NCBI RefSeq assembly: GCF_005795905.1
Contig: NZ_VAWE01000001.1
Coordinates: 4,014,001 to 4,078,000 of the forward strand
Direction: 5' to 3'
Origin: Streptomyces marianii
GTDB lineage: Bacteria > Actinomycetota > Actinomycetes > Streptomycetales > Streptomycetaceae
Length of the DNA: 64,000 nt
Shown piece by piece: positions 8,320 through 16,021 of the stretch. How positions within the stretch are numbered: position 1 is the first letter of the stretch; every line of letters starts with the position of its first letter. The notes under the pieces were generated by a model. That model searched no databases and was not told the origin of the DNA. It was given only the letters and a program-made list of their open reading frames with translations. A program made the translations under genes and the position numbers.

Positions 8320-8961
8320 TCAGCCGGTCCAGAAGTCCCACCAGCGGGTGAGCACCAGCATGCCGATGATCCCCGTCCACGCGACCGGCGGCAGCCAGCC
8401 GAACTCCCGCAGCCCGTCCCGCAGACCGGCCGGTGCCGGCAGCATCCGGTGCCCGACGGTGTGCCGCGTCACCCGGCAGAACAGGACGATCGTGGCGACC
8501 CAGGCGAGACAGCACCACAGGCAGAGGGCGCCGATCCGGTACAGCGACTGGAACTGCAGCCACGTGCAGAAGACGACCCCGAAGAGCGCTCCCCCGTTGA
8601 GCGCGAGCCAGAACCAGCGCCGGTACCGGGCCCCCGCCAGCAGCCCGGCCCCGACCGCGATCACCACGGCGTACGAGACGAGCCCCAGCATCGGGTTGGG
8701 GAAGCCGAAGACGGCCGCCTGCTCGCTCTTCATGATGCTGCCGCACGACACGACGGGGTTGAGGCTGCACCCCGGGGTGAAGCCCGGGTCCTCCAGCAGC
8801 CGGAACTTGTCGAGCGTGATGACCCAGGAGGCGAGCAGCCCCGCCGCGCCCGTGACCACGAGCATCAGGGCGAAGCCCCGGCTCGCGCCCACCCCGGTCG
8901 CGGGGGCGTCATCCGGCGCCGTCACGGGACGCGGGACGCGCGTCCTGGCTCGTGTCCCCAT
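8320..8961 (-). CDS. Vitamin K epoxide reductase (VKOR) family membrane protein
   Basis: The protein is 213 aa with four or five hydrophobic segments (about 31–50, 92–112, 118–140, 147–165, 188–205). The redox pair C147–C150 (CLWC) lies in a membrane segment, and the loop cysteines C65 and C73 (PGCSLNPVVSCGS) are present, as expected for VKOR. The enzyme reoxidises a thiol oxidoreductase by passing electrons to quinone, supporting disulfide formation outside the cytoplasm. Unlike some actinobacterial homologs there is no fused thioredoxin domain. ATG at 8961 is preceded by GGAGAG; the frame stays open to 9129 but that stretch is not VKOR-like. Confidence 0.9.
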   Translation of the reverse strand: MGTRARTRVPRPVTAPDDAPATGVGASRGFALMLVVTGAAGLLASWVITLDKFRLLEDPGFTPGCSLNPVVSCGSIMKSEQAAVFGFPNPMLGLVSYAVVIAVGAGLLAGARYRRWFWLALNGGALFGVVFCTWLQFQSLYRIGALCLWCCLAWVATIVLFCRVTRHTVGHRMLPAPAGLRDGLREFGWLPPVAWTGIIGMLVLTRWWDFWTG

Positions 8962-9130
8962 GTCTCTCCAGACTCCCTCTCCGGCCGGATCCGTCCGGCC
9001 GACTCCCCGGCCCTTCGTCACCTGGGCCGATGCGCACACGCAGTAATCGCCGCCCCGCTCGACACGACGGATCGTCAGATCCGGACTAGCGTCGCGGGTG
9101 TCCGCAACCCCCCTCTGACAGGAGGCCACC

Positions 9131-9265
9131 GTGAAGCTGACGCTTCCTCACCCGGCGGCGGCCGCCGCCGCGGGCACCGGAATACGATTCAGGCTCGCCG
9201 GGACAGCCCGGGAGGGCGCGCACCGCGCGCCCTCCCGCCCGGCGAGCGGTGTCCGGCAGCTCTGA
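9131..9265 (+). CDS. Possible 44-aa peptide gene with strong ribosome binding site
   Basis: GTG at 9131 follows an excellent AGGAGG site and opens a 44-codon frame ending TGA at 9265. The product starts MKLTLPHPAAAAAAGTGIRF and is otherwise Arg/Ala-rich, with no signal peptide or cysteines. A strong hairpin (9283–9320) follows the stop, so the region has the layout of a small transcription unit. I do not recognise the peptide. Codon composition in so short a frame cannot decide whether it is translated. Confidence 0.35.
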   Translation: MKLTLPHPAAAAAAGTGIRFRLAGTAREGAHRAPSRPASGVRQL

Positions 9266-9282
9266 CCAGCAAGGTGTGAACC

Positions 9283-9320
9283 AGGCCCGGCCGGCGGTCC
9301 TACCGCCGTCAGCCGGGCCT
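9283..9320. terminator. Bidirectional hairpin terminator
   Basis: AGGCCCGGC pairs with GCCGGGCCT, with an inner stem CGGCGGT/ACCGCCG. It lies between the possible peptide gene on plus and the convergent gene ending at 9340 on minus, and can serve both. There is no T-run, as is usual in streptomycetes. Confidence 0.7.
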
Positions 9321-9339
9321 CTTGCCGCCCGGTGACGGC

Positions 9340-9855
9340 TCAGCCACGCAGCTGACGGACCGGCAGCAGACAGTGTGCCGCTGTCGACAGCACGGACTCG
9401 TCGCCGACGAACTCCCGCAGCCCGTCCTCTGTGACCGGAATCCCCGGCGCGGCGTCCGGCCAGGGCCGCGTCGCGAAGATGAAGTACACGTGCCCCCGGT
9501 CCCGTACCGCGGCCAGCCACTCCTGCGGCACCGTGCACTGCGCGGTGAGGTGGGGCATCGTCAGCACCGCCTGGCCCGCCTCCACCAGCAGCGTGACGGG
9601 AAGCCCGACGGACTCGGCGGCGTCCACGAACTCGGTCCCGACCGGCAGACCCACGTCGTCGAGCAGCTGCCGGGCCGCGTCCTCGGCCCCCTCCGGTCCG
9701 CCGTCGCCGTCCCCGAGTGCGTAGGCCAGCAGGAAGGGCATGTCGCGCTCGTCGTCGGGGTGCTCCCCGCTCCAAGCGATGACGACGAGGGTGCCCAGTC
9801 GGGCCGGGCGGAAGGCGCGTACCGCGCCGGGGGTTGAGGTCACGTTCGGGACCAT
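9340..9855 (-). CDS. Conserved actinobacterial protein, DUF5949-like
   Basis: The protein is 171 aa, soluble, with no signal peptide or membrane segment. It opens with RPARLGTLVVIAWSGEHPD and MPFLLAYALGDGDGG, then a helix DAARQLLDDVGLPVG. The second half predicts strands (PVTLLVEAGQAVLTMP, HVYFIFATRPWP). This pattern matches a streptomycete family I recall as DUF5949, of unknown function; the number should be checked. A single-gene unit ending at the shared hairpin 9283–9320 is likely. Confidence 0.65.
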   Translation of the reverse strand: MVPNVTSTPGAVRAFRPARLGTLVVIAWSGEHPDDERDMPFLLAYALGDGDGGPEGAEDAARQLLDDVGLPVGTEFVDAAESVGLPVTLLVEAGQAVLTMPHLTAQCTVPQEWLAAVRDRGHVYFIFATRPWPDAAPGIPVTEDGLREFVGDESVLSTAAHCLLPVRQLRG

Positions 9856-10008
9856 AGCGACTTACCTGAACTCTCCGGGCACCCTTGTCACACGCGCGGG
9901 GGAGCCCACCGCCCGATTAGCCCGAAGGGGTCGCGCTCGCTCATCCGTGCGCAGACCCGCCACGCCCGCCGCGCCCGACGGACCGGCGGCAGGGGCGCCG
10001 GACGTGGG

Positions 10009-10040
10009 GAAGCCCGGCGGAGTCCTTCCGCCGGGCCTTC
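10009..10040 (-). terminator. Hairpin terminator downstream of the 10063–10350 gene
   Basis: GAAGCCCGGCGGA and the near-complement TTCCGCCGGGCCTTC form a long GC stem with a 4-nt loop, starting about 20 bp beyond the stop codon. Confidence 0.75.
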
Positions 10041-10062
10041 CGGACCGTGCCGGGGACGCCGC

Positions 10063-10350
10063 TCAGGCGCCCAGGGGGAGCCCACCGAGCAGCTGCTGCG
10101 GAGCGGCGGCCTTGCTCCTGTTCAGGTCGTCGGCGGTGCCCTGGACCGTGTTCAGCAGCGAGCCGTCCTGCTCCGTGTCCAGCGTCCTGTTCGTGAGGGG
10201 CTCCACGGCGCCCGTGGTCTCGCTCGCGACGGTACCCAGCGCGCCGTTCAGACTGGTCGGAGCGAGCTCGGAAGCGGCGAAAGCCGGGGCCGAGGCACCC
10301 GCGGCGACCAGCGAACCGGCGACGACCGCAGCGACCTTCATGGGCTTCAT
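10063..10350 (-). CDS. Small secreted protein of unknown function
   Basis: The protein is 95 aa. A Sec signal peptide is evident (MKPMKVAAVVAGSLVAAGAS, cleavage near APAFA-A at about residues 24–26). The mature part is a short polar helix (SLNGALGTVASETTGAVEPL, then LDTEQDGSLLNTVQGTADDL), with no cysteines. ATG at 10350 has a GGAGAG site nine bases away. Similar short exported proteins sit near chaplin genes in other streptomycetes, but I cannot name the family. Its own hairpin follows the stop, so it is probably monocistronic. Confidence 0.7.
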   Translation of the reverse strand: MKPMKVAAVVAGSLVAAGASAPAFAASELAPTSLNGALGTVASETTGAVEPLTNRTLDTEQDGSLLNTVQGTADDLNRSKAAAPQQLLGGLPLGA

Positions 10351-10451
10351 CAGTGAATCTCTCCTTCGGCAACGCGTGTCGCGCGCACAAGTGGCGGAGG
10401 CTTCAGGCACATTGCGGGTGCCCGGCATGCCCCGTCGTGCTGTTCTGTGCT

Positions 10452-10468
10452 GTTACGTGTTCTGTAAC
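10452..10468. promoter_or_regulatory. Inverted repeat GTTAC-N7-GTAAC upstream of the small secreted protein gene
   Basis: Two 5-bp arms with a 7-bp spacer lie about 100 bp upstream of the start at 10350, in the 330-bp gap before the next gene. It could be an operator, or the GTAAC arm could be part of a sigma-BldN-type -35 element (CGTAAC on minus); no matching -10 was found at 16–17 bp. Confidence 0.3.
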
Positions 10469-10625
10469 GATCCGTCACCCGGGCCGGAAACCCCGAATGC
10501 CGGGGATTCCCCCAGCCCACCCGAATGAAGCTCCCCGTTCGGATGTTCCTATCGGATTGCCCTCACCCGGCCACGGGCGGGAAAGGCGACCGGTCCGGGC
10601 CCCGGTGACGCACTCGGCACGAAAA

Positions 10626-10659
10626 GGCCGCCCTTCCCGCCGGGGCGGGAGGGGCGGCC
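10626..10659 (-). terminator. Hairpin terminator of the first chaplin gene
   Basis: GGCCGCCC-TTCCCGCC pairs with GGCGGGA-GGGGCGGCC with small bulges, 20–54 bp beyond the stop codon. Confidence 0.7.
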
Positions 10660-10679
10660 CGAGGCGCCCGTGCAGGCGA

Positions 10680-10919
10680 TCAGTCGTTGACGCAGGCGTT
10701 GCCGAAGGCCGGGTTCAGCAGACCGACGACATCGGCGGTGTTGCCGCAGGCGTTGACCGGCACGTGGACCGGGAGCTGGACGACGTTGCCGGAGAGCACG
10801 CCCGGCGAAGCCGCCGCTGCGGCCTGCGCGCCGCTGTCGGCGGCGGCGATGCCGGTGGAACCCGCAACAGCGGCGGCGGCGAGGGTGGACAGGACGAAAG
10901 CCTTCGCGGTACGCGACAT
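10680..10919 (-). CDS. chp: Short chaplin
   Basis: The protein is 79 aa. A signal peptide (about residues 1–27, ending IAAA-DS) precedes a chaplin domain: SPGVLSGNVVQLPVHVPVNA, then CGNTADVVGLLNPAFGNAC. The two cysteines form the intramolecular disulfide typical of short chaplins. Secreted chaplins assemble into amyloid fibrils at the air-water interface and coat aerial hyphae and spores. ATG at 10919 has an AAGGAG site. It was chosen over the upstream in-frame start because the signal peptide begins there. A sigma-BldN-like promoter lies at 10980–11008. Confidence 0.95.
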   Translation of the reverse strand: MSRTAKAFVLSTLAAAAVAGSTGIAAADSGAQAAAAASPGVLSGNVVQLPVHVPVNACGNTADVVGLLNPAFGNACVND

Positions 10920-10979
10920 GGAGAAGCACTCCTTGGTCAAAATGTTCAGTGGCCGTGCGTGACTGCCCGGTCCGATGGT

Positions 10980-11008
10980 TCAACGGCGGCGAGGTCTGCC
11001 AGGTTGTG
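10980..11008 (-). promoter_or_regulatory. Sigma-BldN-like promoter of the chaplin gene
   Basis: On minus, CACAAC (11003–11008) and CGTTGA (10980–10985) are separated by 17 bp. The published BldN consensus, as I recall it, is CGTAAC-N16/17-CGTTGA, so the -10 is perfect and the -35 has two changes. The position gives a leader of roughly 55 nt before the chaplin start. Confidence 0.5.
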
Positions 11009-11048
11009 CGGCCGAAGGAGTGAACAACCGGTCGGCGCACAGGGTTGC

Positions 11049-11080
11049 GGGCGTCCGGCGGCGTGCGCCGCCGGACGCCC
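11049..11080 (-). terminator. Perfect 15-bp hairpin downstream of the second chaplin gene
   Basis: GGGCGTCCGGCGGCG (11049–11063) is exactly complementary to 11066–11080, beginning 8 bp past the stop at 11088. Confidence 0.8.
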
Positions 11081-11087
11081 GAACGCG

Positions 11088-11327
11088 TCAGTCGTTGGCG
11101 CAGACGTTGCCGAAGGCCGGGTTCAGCAGACCGACGACGTCGACGGTGTTGCCGCAGACGCCCACCGGGACGTGGACCGGGAGCTGGGCCACGTTGCCGG
11201 ACGCGACGCCGGGCGAGCCCTCGGCGGCACCGGCCGCGCCGCTGTCCGCGACGGCCATGCCCGCACCGCCCATGATCAGGGCGACGCCCGTGCCCGCAAA
11301 CACGACCGACTTCGCGATTCGCTTCAT
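11088..11327 (-). CDS. chp: Short chaplin
   Basis: The protein is 79 aa, with a signal peptide (MKRIAKSVVFAGTGVALIMG, ending MAVA-DS) and one chaplin domain (SPGVASGNVAQLPVHVPVGV, then CGNTVDVVGLLNPAFGNVC). It is very similar to the product of 10680–10919 and probably arose from it by tandem duplication; the mature parts differ at only a few positions. AAGGAAG precedes ATG at 11327. Both cysteines are kept. Its separate hairpin and a 160-bp gap suggest independent transcription. Confidence 0.95.
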   Translation of the reverse strand: MKRIAKSVVFAGTGVALIMGGAGMAVADSGAAGAAEGSPGVASGNVAQLPVHVPVGVCGNTVDVVGLLNPAFGNVCAND

Positions 11328-11552
11328 TATTTCTTCCTTCCGGGGGGTTAGTGATGCGGCGCAAGCAACAACGAGGGCACCCGAAGTCCGGACACGGAGG
11401 AACTCCAAAAGGATTAATCCGCACTCCGGCGCTCCGGCCAAGGGCTGTCCGGCGCCGGAAAGAAATAGGGCTAGAGTCACCTCTCGCGCCGGCTCCGCGA
11501 AGAGCGCACGAAGCCGCCCCCCACCGGCCCGCTCATGTGAATAGCCTTGGAT

Positions 11553-12869
11553 ATGAATCGGAATCGACGATCCGCGCAGCGTGCTGAGTCCCGGCAGCAG
11601 CCGGATCACTTTCCGATGCCCCGTGCACCGGAACTCCCGCCGGCCCTTCCGTCCGGAGAGGGCCCCGACCGGGTCCGGCGCACCGTCCAGCGCCCGCCGT
11701 CCGGACCGGGCGCGGGCCCACGTGCGGACCGGACGGTCGTGCTCCACGTCGTCCAGCAGGCCGACGGCGGGATGGCCCGGGTCGTCCTGGACCTGGTGGC
11801 CCATCAGGTCCGCGGAGGAACTCCGGTGGCGGTGGCATGCCCGGGCGGCGGCATGCTCGCGGACGCCGTGCTCGCGCTCGGCGCCGGTGTCCACCGGTGG
11901 CGTGCCGGGAAGAAACCCGGCCCGCTGCTGCCCCACGAGGTGGGGCAACTCTCCAGGATCGTCGGCGCCGCCGGCCCACGGCTCGTGCACGCGCACGGGC
12001 CCAAGGCCGGGCTCGCCGCCCGGCTCGCGCTGCGCGGCCGGATCCCCACCGTCTTCCAGCCGCACGTCTGGTCGTTCGGTGCGGCCGGCACCCTCCTGGC
12101 CGGCCCGGCCCGCCGATGGGAGCGCTACGGGGCTCGCTGGGCCGACCGCATCGTCTGCGTCAGCGAGACGGAGCGGCGCAAGGGTGCGGCGGCCGGCGTC
12201 GAGGCGCTGTGGACCGTCGTCCCCAACGGCGTGGACACCGAGCGGTTCCGGCCCGCCGCGGACGGAGCGCGGCGGAACCTTCCGCCACTGGTCGCCGACC
12301 TGCCCGCGTCCGCGCCCCTCGTGGTGTGCGTGGGACGGCTGTGTCGGCAGAAGGGGCAGGACGTACTGCTGGCGGCATGGGAGCAGGTCCTGCGCAGACT
12401 GCCGAACGCCCGCCTCGTGCTGGTCGGGGACGGCCCCGGGGCCGACGCCCTGCGCGCGTCGGCCCCGGCGTCCGTCCGGTTCGCGGGCGACCAGCCGGAC
12501 TCCGCGCCCTGGTACCGGGCGGCTGATCTGGTCGTCGTCCCGTCGCGCTGGGAGAGCATGGCCCTGACGCCCCTGGAGGCGATGGCCTGCGGCCGGCCGG
12601 TCGTGGTCACGGATGTCGCGGGAACGCGGGAGAGCCTGCCACCGGGGCACGCACTGTTCTGCACGACGCCCCCGCAGGATCCGTACGCCCTTGCCACGGC
12701 CGTGGGCGACCTGCTGCTCAACGGCCCGCTGCGCAGGACACTGGGCAGCCAGGGCCGCCAGCACGTCCTCGCCACGCACGACGTACGGCACAGCGCCTCC
12801 GCGATCGCGAACGTCTACCGCGAGGTCTCGGCCGCCCGGCCCACGGGCGGCGGCTCGACGGGGGACTGA
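11553..12869 (+). CDS. Family 4 glycosyltransferase (GT-B fold)
   Basis: The protein is up to 438 aa. The N-terminal half starts VVLHVVQQADGGMARVVLDL near residue 60 and includes RLVHAHGPKAGLAARLAL. The C-terminal half has the nucleotide-sugar site of GT4 enzymes: VVCVGRLCRQKGQDVLL, then VVPSRWESMALTPLEAMACG containing the E-x7-E motif. There is no signal peptide or membrane span, so it acts on the cytoplasmic face. The acceptor is unknown, but location inside the chaplin/rodlin cluster suggests a cell-surface glycan or lipid-linked saccharide. The first 55 residues are low complexity; ATG at 11553 or 11616 are both possible starts. Confidence 0.8.
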   Translation: MNRNRRSAQRAESRQQPDHFPMPRAPELPPALPSGEGPDRVRRTVQRPPSGPGAGPRADRTVVLHVVQQADGGMARVVLDLVAHQVRGGTPVAVACPGGGMLADAVLALGAGVHRWRAGKKPGPLLPHEVGQLSRIVGAAGPRLVHAHGPKAGLAARLALRGRIPTVFQPHVWSFGAAGTLLAGPARRWERYGARWADRIVCVSETERRKGAAAGVEALWTVVPNGVDTERFRPAADGARRNLPPLVADLPASAPLVVCVGRLCRQKGQDVLLAAWEQVLRRLPNARLVLVGDGPGADALRASAPASVRFAGDQPDSAPWYRAADLVVVPSRWESMALTPLEAMACGRPVVVTDVAGTRESLPPGHALFCTTPPQDPYALATAVGDLLLNGPLRRTLGSQGRQHVLATHDVRHSASAIANVYREVSAARPTGGGSTGD

Positions 12870-12982
12870 CCGGCCGCGCTCGAGCGCGCCGGCCCGCCGA
12901 TGAGGCCGTTCCGGACCGCGCCCGCCCGGCGAGGACGACCCCGGGTCCGTCGCCGGCCGGACGGCCCGCCCTGACACGCCAC

Positions 12983-13016
12983 GGCCGGGAGAGTCCGATG
13001 AGGGACTCTCCCGGCC
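12983..13016. terminator. Bidirectional hairpin between convergent genes
   Basis: GGCCGGGAGAGTCC pairs with GGACTCTCCCGGCC around a short loop, between the glycosyltransferase (plus) and the long chaplin (minus). Confidence 0.85.
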
Positions 13017-13041
13017 AGGTTCACACGGGGAGCGCGGCCGT

Positions 13042-13869
13042 TCAGCGACGCGCGGCGGCCGTCCCGCGGCGGTACAGCAGGGCGCCGCCGGCCAGCAGGC
13101 CGACCGCGGCGGCACCGGCCGCCAGGGTGCCGGCGTTGCCGCCGGTCTGGGCCAGCTGCTCCGTCGTCGAGGAGTCGACGACCCGGTCGTCGACAGGGGT
13201 GTCCACCACAGGAACCAGGACCTCGGGAACCTCGGGAACCTCGGGAACCTCCGGCATCTCGGGGGTGACCGGGCTCTCCGGCGTCACCGGGGTCACCGGG
13301 GTCTCCGGGGTCTCCGGGGTCTCGGGCATCTCCGGCGTCACCGGGGTCTCGGGCATCTCCGGCGTCACCGGGGTCTCGGGCATCTCCGGGATCACCGGGG
13401 TCTCGGGCATCTCGGGGGTGACCGGGCTCTCCGGCGTCAGCGGCGTCTCGGCCGTGCCGCTGCCGCAGTTGTTGCCGCCGGCCGGGTTCAGGGCGCCGAT
13501 GACGTCGATGGTGTTCCCGCAGGCGTTGACCGGGACGTCCACCGGCACCTGGACGTTGTTGCCGGAGGCGACGCCCGGGGAGCCCACAGTGGCACCCTCC
13601 GCGGACGCTCCGCCCGCGCCCCCGTCGGAGGCGTTGACGCAGGCATTGCCGAACGCGGGGTTGAGGACCCCGACCACGTTCAGGGAATTGCCGCAGACGT
13701 TGACCGGCACGTGCACGGGGGCCTGGACGTTGTTGCCCGACAGTACGCCGGGCGAGTTCGCTGCCTCGGCGTCGGCCTGGGAGTCGGCGCTGGCGTACAC
13801 ACTGGTCAAGGACAGAATCCCGGTGGCCGCCGCGGCCGTCAGAATTCCCTTGCTGATGACCTGTCGCAT
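13042..13869 (-). CDS. chp: Long chaplin with two chaplin domains and a sortase signal
   Basis: The protein is 275 aa: signal peptide 1–28, chaplin domain 1 at about 39–78 (Cys59, Cys77), chaplin domain 2 at about 97–136 (Cys117, Cys135), a Pro/Glu/Thr wall-spanning linker at 140–222 built from MPETPVT and EVPEVP units, the sorting motif LAQTG at 239–243, a hydrophobic segment 247–266 and an RR-type tail. LAXTG is the signal of streptomycete class E sortases, so the protein should be covalently attached to peptidoglycan and present both chaplin domains at the hyphal surface to anchor short chaplins. This matches the ChpA/B/C class of S. coelicolor. Confidence 0.95.
   Translation of the reverse strand: MRQVISKGILTAAAATGILSLTSVYASADSQADAEAANSPGVLSGNNVQAPVHVPVNVCGNSLNVVGVLNPAFGNACVNASDGGAGGASAEGATVGSPGVASGNNVQVPVDVPVNACGNTIDVIGALNPAGGNNCGSGTAETPLTPESPVTPEMPETPVIPEMPETPVTPEMPETPVTPEMPETPETPETPVTPVTPESPVTPEMPEVPEVPEVPEVLVPVVDTPVDDRVVDSSTTEQLAQTGGNAGTLAAGAAAVGLLAGGALLYRRGTAAARR
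13208..13440 (-). repeat. Imperfect in-frame repeats encoding the Pro/Glu/Thr linker
   Basis: Short units encoding MPETPVT, MPEVPE and TPESPVT repeat through the coding DNA of the long chaplin. The period is mainly 21 bp with 9-bp sub-repeats (GTC TCC GGG type on plus). The unit sizes keep frame, so linker length can vary by slippage or unequal crossing-over. Confidence 0.85.
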
Positions 13870-13980
13870 GTTGTTGTTCTTCCCGCTTTCGCTTCGCGAG
13901 CCGATCCCGGGGCGGTGCCGCAGGGCACGCCCCAGGACCGACGGAAAACGACCTTAAGGGCTGTATGCGAGGACTGGATG

Positions 13981-14214
13981 TCAGTCGTTCACACAGAGGT
14001 TGCCGAACGCAGGGTTCAGCACGGCAATGAGATTGACGGAGTTGCCGCAGGAATTCACCGGAATGTGTACGGGAATCTGGATGACGTTCCCGGAAAGCAC
14101 TCCCGGCGAGCCGGTCGCGACACCGGTGGCACCGGAGTCCGCAAGCGCGGGCGAAGCCATTCCCATGGCCATCACGAGTCCCGCCAGCACCGTCGTTGTC
14201 CTTCTGAACTTCAT
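13981..14214 (-). CDS. chp: Short chaplin
   Basis: The protein is 77 aa: signal peptide MKFRRTTTVLAGLVMAMGMA (ending PALA-DS) and one chaplin domain (SPGVLSGNVIQIPVHIPVNS, then CGNSVNLIAVLNPAFGNLC). It is more diverged from the other two short chaplins, with Ile for Leu/Val at several beta-strand positions, so it is a separate ortholog group rather than a recent copy. AAGGAG precedes ATG at 14214. It lies 111 bp upstream of the long chaplin on the same strand, and the two may share transcripts. Confidence 0.94.
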   Translation of the reverse strand: MKFRRTTTVLAGLVMAMGMASPALADSGATGVATGSPGVLSGNVIQIPVHIPVNSCGNSVNLIAVLNPAFGNLCVND

Positions 14215-14388
14215 ATCGGATCTCCTTCTGTTCGGCGGTCGGAGTGACGTGGAAACGCACGGGCAATGCCCACGACGCCCTGCCAACGAGCCGCGCCGAC
14301 CGAGGAAACCCTTCTGCGGCCCGGGACTCCGCTCAATTCACTCGAATGCCCGGACGGCCGAACCCGACAACCGGGCCGGATCGGGGGC

Positions 14389-14799
14389 TCAGCTGTTGCC
14401 CTCGCCGTTGCCGGAGAGCACCGGGATGTCGGAGAGAATGTGCGACAGGGCCTCGTCACCCTTGGCCTGGGTCGAGTTCTCCGTGCACTGCTGGTTCTGC
14501 GGGCTGGACAGGACGTTGAGGTCCTGGACGCCGACCGGCACCAGACCGACGAGCGAACCGGCGTTGGCCTTGGCCGGCAGACCGACGCAGGGCTTGTTCA
14601 GCGAACCCTGGACCAGGGCGAGCTGCGGGCTCTGGGCACCGTAGGTGGCCGAGTTGCCGAACACCTGCGAGGCACCGACGCCACTGGCGGACGTCGTACC
14701 GGTGTCGTCGCCGATGGCCAGGGCCTGGGGGGCGGCGGCGGCCGAGGCACCGATTACGGAGGCCGTGACCGCAGCCGCAGCCATAACCTTCTTGATCAT
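14389..14799 (-). CDS. rdl: Rodlin
   Basis: The protein is 136 aa with a signal peptide ([20 protein letters not shown], cleavage after QALA). The mature part has the rodlin pattern [59 protein letters not shown], then [20 protein letters not shown], with two cysteines. Rodlins organise chaplin fibrils into the paired rodlets of the spore surface. It is divergent from the rodlin at 15126, the arrangement of rdlA/rdlB in S. coelicolor. A sigma-BldN-like promoter (14855–14882) lies about 55 bp upstream. Confidence 0.95.
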   Translation of the reverse strand: MIKKVMAAAAVTASVIGASAAAAPQALAIGDDTGTTSASGVGASQVFGNSATYGAQSPQLALVQGSLNKPCVGLPAKANAGSLVGLVPVGVQDLNVLSSPQNQQCTENSTQAKGDEALSHILSDIPVLSGNGEGNS

Positions 14800-14854
14800 C
14801 ACTTGCTTGCCTTTCTGCAGGAACACTCCAGCTCGTCTGCGCACCGACTCAAAC

Positions 14855-14882
14855 TGAACGGAGGACGTTTGGTTGCGTTACT
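14855..14882 (-). promoter_or_regulatory. Sigma-BldN-like promoter of the minus-strand rodlin
   Basis: On minus, AGTAAC (14877–14882) and CGTTCA (14855–14860) are 16 bp apart. Each box differs by one base from the remembered consensus CGTAAC / CGTTGA. The spacing and the distance to the start codon fit. Confidence 0.55.
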
Positions 14883-15125
14883 TCACCCGAACAGCCCTCA
14901 TGGCGGGTTCGTTCGCGACGCGCACGGGAAGCCGCCGGCGGATCAGGGAAACGCTCTGGCCGAACGGCACACCGGTCGCCGTCGGCACCGTCCTTTGGAG
15001 TGAAGCGGAAGAACCAAGTCCGCTGGTCCGAGTTGGTCAGGAGGCTCCGGGAAACGGGCGCCCAAGTCCGCTCTCAGAAACCCGGGAACCCGGCACCCCA
15101 AGGAACCCAGGAAAGGGATCAACTC

Positions 15126-15536
15126 GTGCTGAAGAAGGCTATGGCGGCTGCAGCCGTCACCGCGTCGGTCGTCGGCGCCTCGGCCGCGGCGGCGCCGCAG
15201 GCCCTGGCCGTCGGCAATGACACGGGCACCACGTCGGCCAGTGGCGTCGGCGCATCGCAGGTGTTCGGCAACTCCGCCACGTACGGCAACATGAGCCCGC
15301 AGATGGCTCTCGTCCAGGGTTCGCTGAACAAGCCCTGCGTGGGACTGCCGGCCAAGCTGAACGCCGGTTCGCTCGTCGGTCTGGTGCCGGTCGGCGTCCA
15401 GGACCTCAACGTCCTGTCCAGCCCGCAGGCCCAGCAGTGCACGGAGAACTCGACCCAGGCCAAGGGTGACGAGGCCCTGTCGCACATCCTCTCCGACATC
15501 CCGGTGCTCTCGGCCAACGGTCAGGGCAACGGCTGA
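15126..15536 (+). CDS. rdl: Rodlin
   Basis: The protein is 136 aa, starts at GTG and is nearly identical in layout to the rodlin at 14389–14799: signal peptide ending QALA, then [40 protein letters not shown] and [20 protein letters not shown]. Differences cluster in the signal peptide and the last ten residues. The GTG has an AAAGGG site. The pair is the divergent rdlA/rdlB-like arrangement, with a 326-bp gap between starts that must hold both promoters. No good BldN-like promoter was found for this copy. Confidence 0.95.
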   Translation: MLKKAMAAAAVTASVVGASAAAAPQALAVGNDTGTTSASGVGASQVFGNSATYGNMSPQMALVQGSLNKPCVGLPAKLNAGSLVGLVPVGVQDLNVLSSPQAQQCTENSTQAKGDEALSHILSDIPVLSANGQGNG

Positions 15537-15684
15537 CCGTCGCCCACACCGGCCGGGCCGGACCGTTCGCGGTGCTCCGCGGCGGCCCGGCCCGTTCGCG
15601 TGGGTGCCTGGTTGACCTCCCGGAGGCGTGTCGCCACGCCGCCGTACCGCGCCCGCCCGTGGGAGCGACGGGCGCGGCGCCCGC

Positions 15685-15927
15685 TCACCAGCGGGGCCAG
15701 GACCAGGAGACGAGGTCGGACCACTCTCGGTCATGGACGCCGGGAACGGTCCTCCCCTGGGCGTACCAACTGGCCATGAGGGATGCGTAGATGGGCTCCA
15801 CCGAGCGGTCCGCGACCGGCCGGACCGCCGGCCTGACCCGGTCCACCGGCTCCCTATCGCCTTCCGATTCCGTGCGACTCGCCGGAATCAGCCCCTGCCG
15901 TTCCCAACGGCCCTTGTGCTCCGCCAT
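15685..15927 (-). CDS. Small conserved protein, paralog of the 942–1382 product
   Basis: The protein is 80 aa. The C-terminal half reads EPIYASLMASWYAQGRTVPG followed by VHDREWSDLVSW, the same motif order as in the protein at 942–1382, with the same spacing between Tyr, Trp, Gly-x3-Pro-Gly and Asp-x2-Trp. The N-terminal half is charged and not conserved. No signal peptide or membrane segment is seen. A GGGGG stretch precedes ATG at 15927. Function is unknown. It lies between two rodlin genes but on the opposite strand. Confidence 0.6.
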   Translation of the reverse strand: MAEHKGRWERQGLIPASRTESEGDREPVDRVRPAVRPVADRSVEPIYASLMASWYAQGRTVPGVHDREWSDLVSWSWPRW

Positions 15928-16021
15928 GCCCCCAATATCCCGTACCGCCCGGGCTCGTTGGTGCGAAAGAACCGAACGTCCCGAACAGCGCCGTCCGCGC
16001 TGGGCCGATCGGGTTACAGGC

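Noticed and set aside
8962..9129. Extended N-terminus for the VKOR protein
   Set aside because: The added 56 residues are not VKOR-like and a good GGAGAG site precedes ATG at 8961.
12990..13980. BldN-like promoter for the long chaplin
   Set aside because: No CGTAAC/CGTTGA pair with 16–17 bp spacing could be found upstream of 13869.
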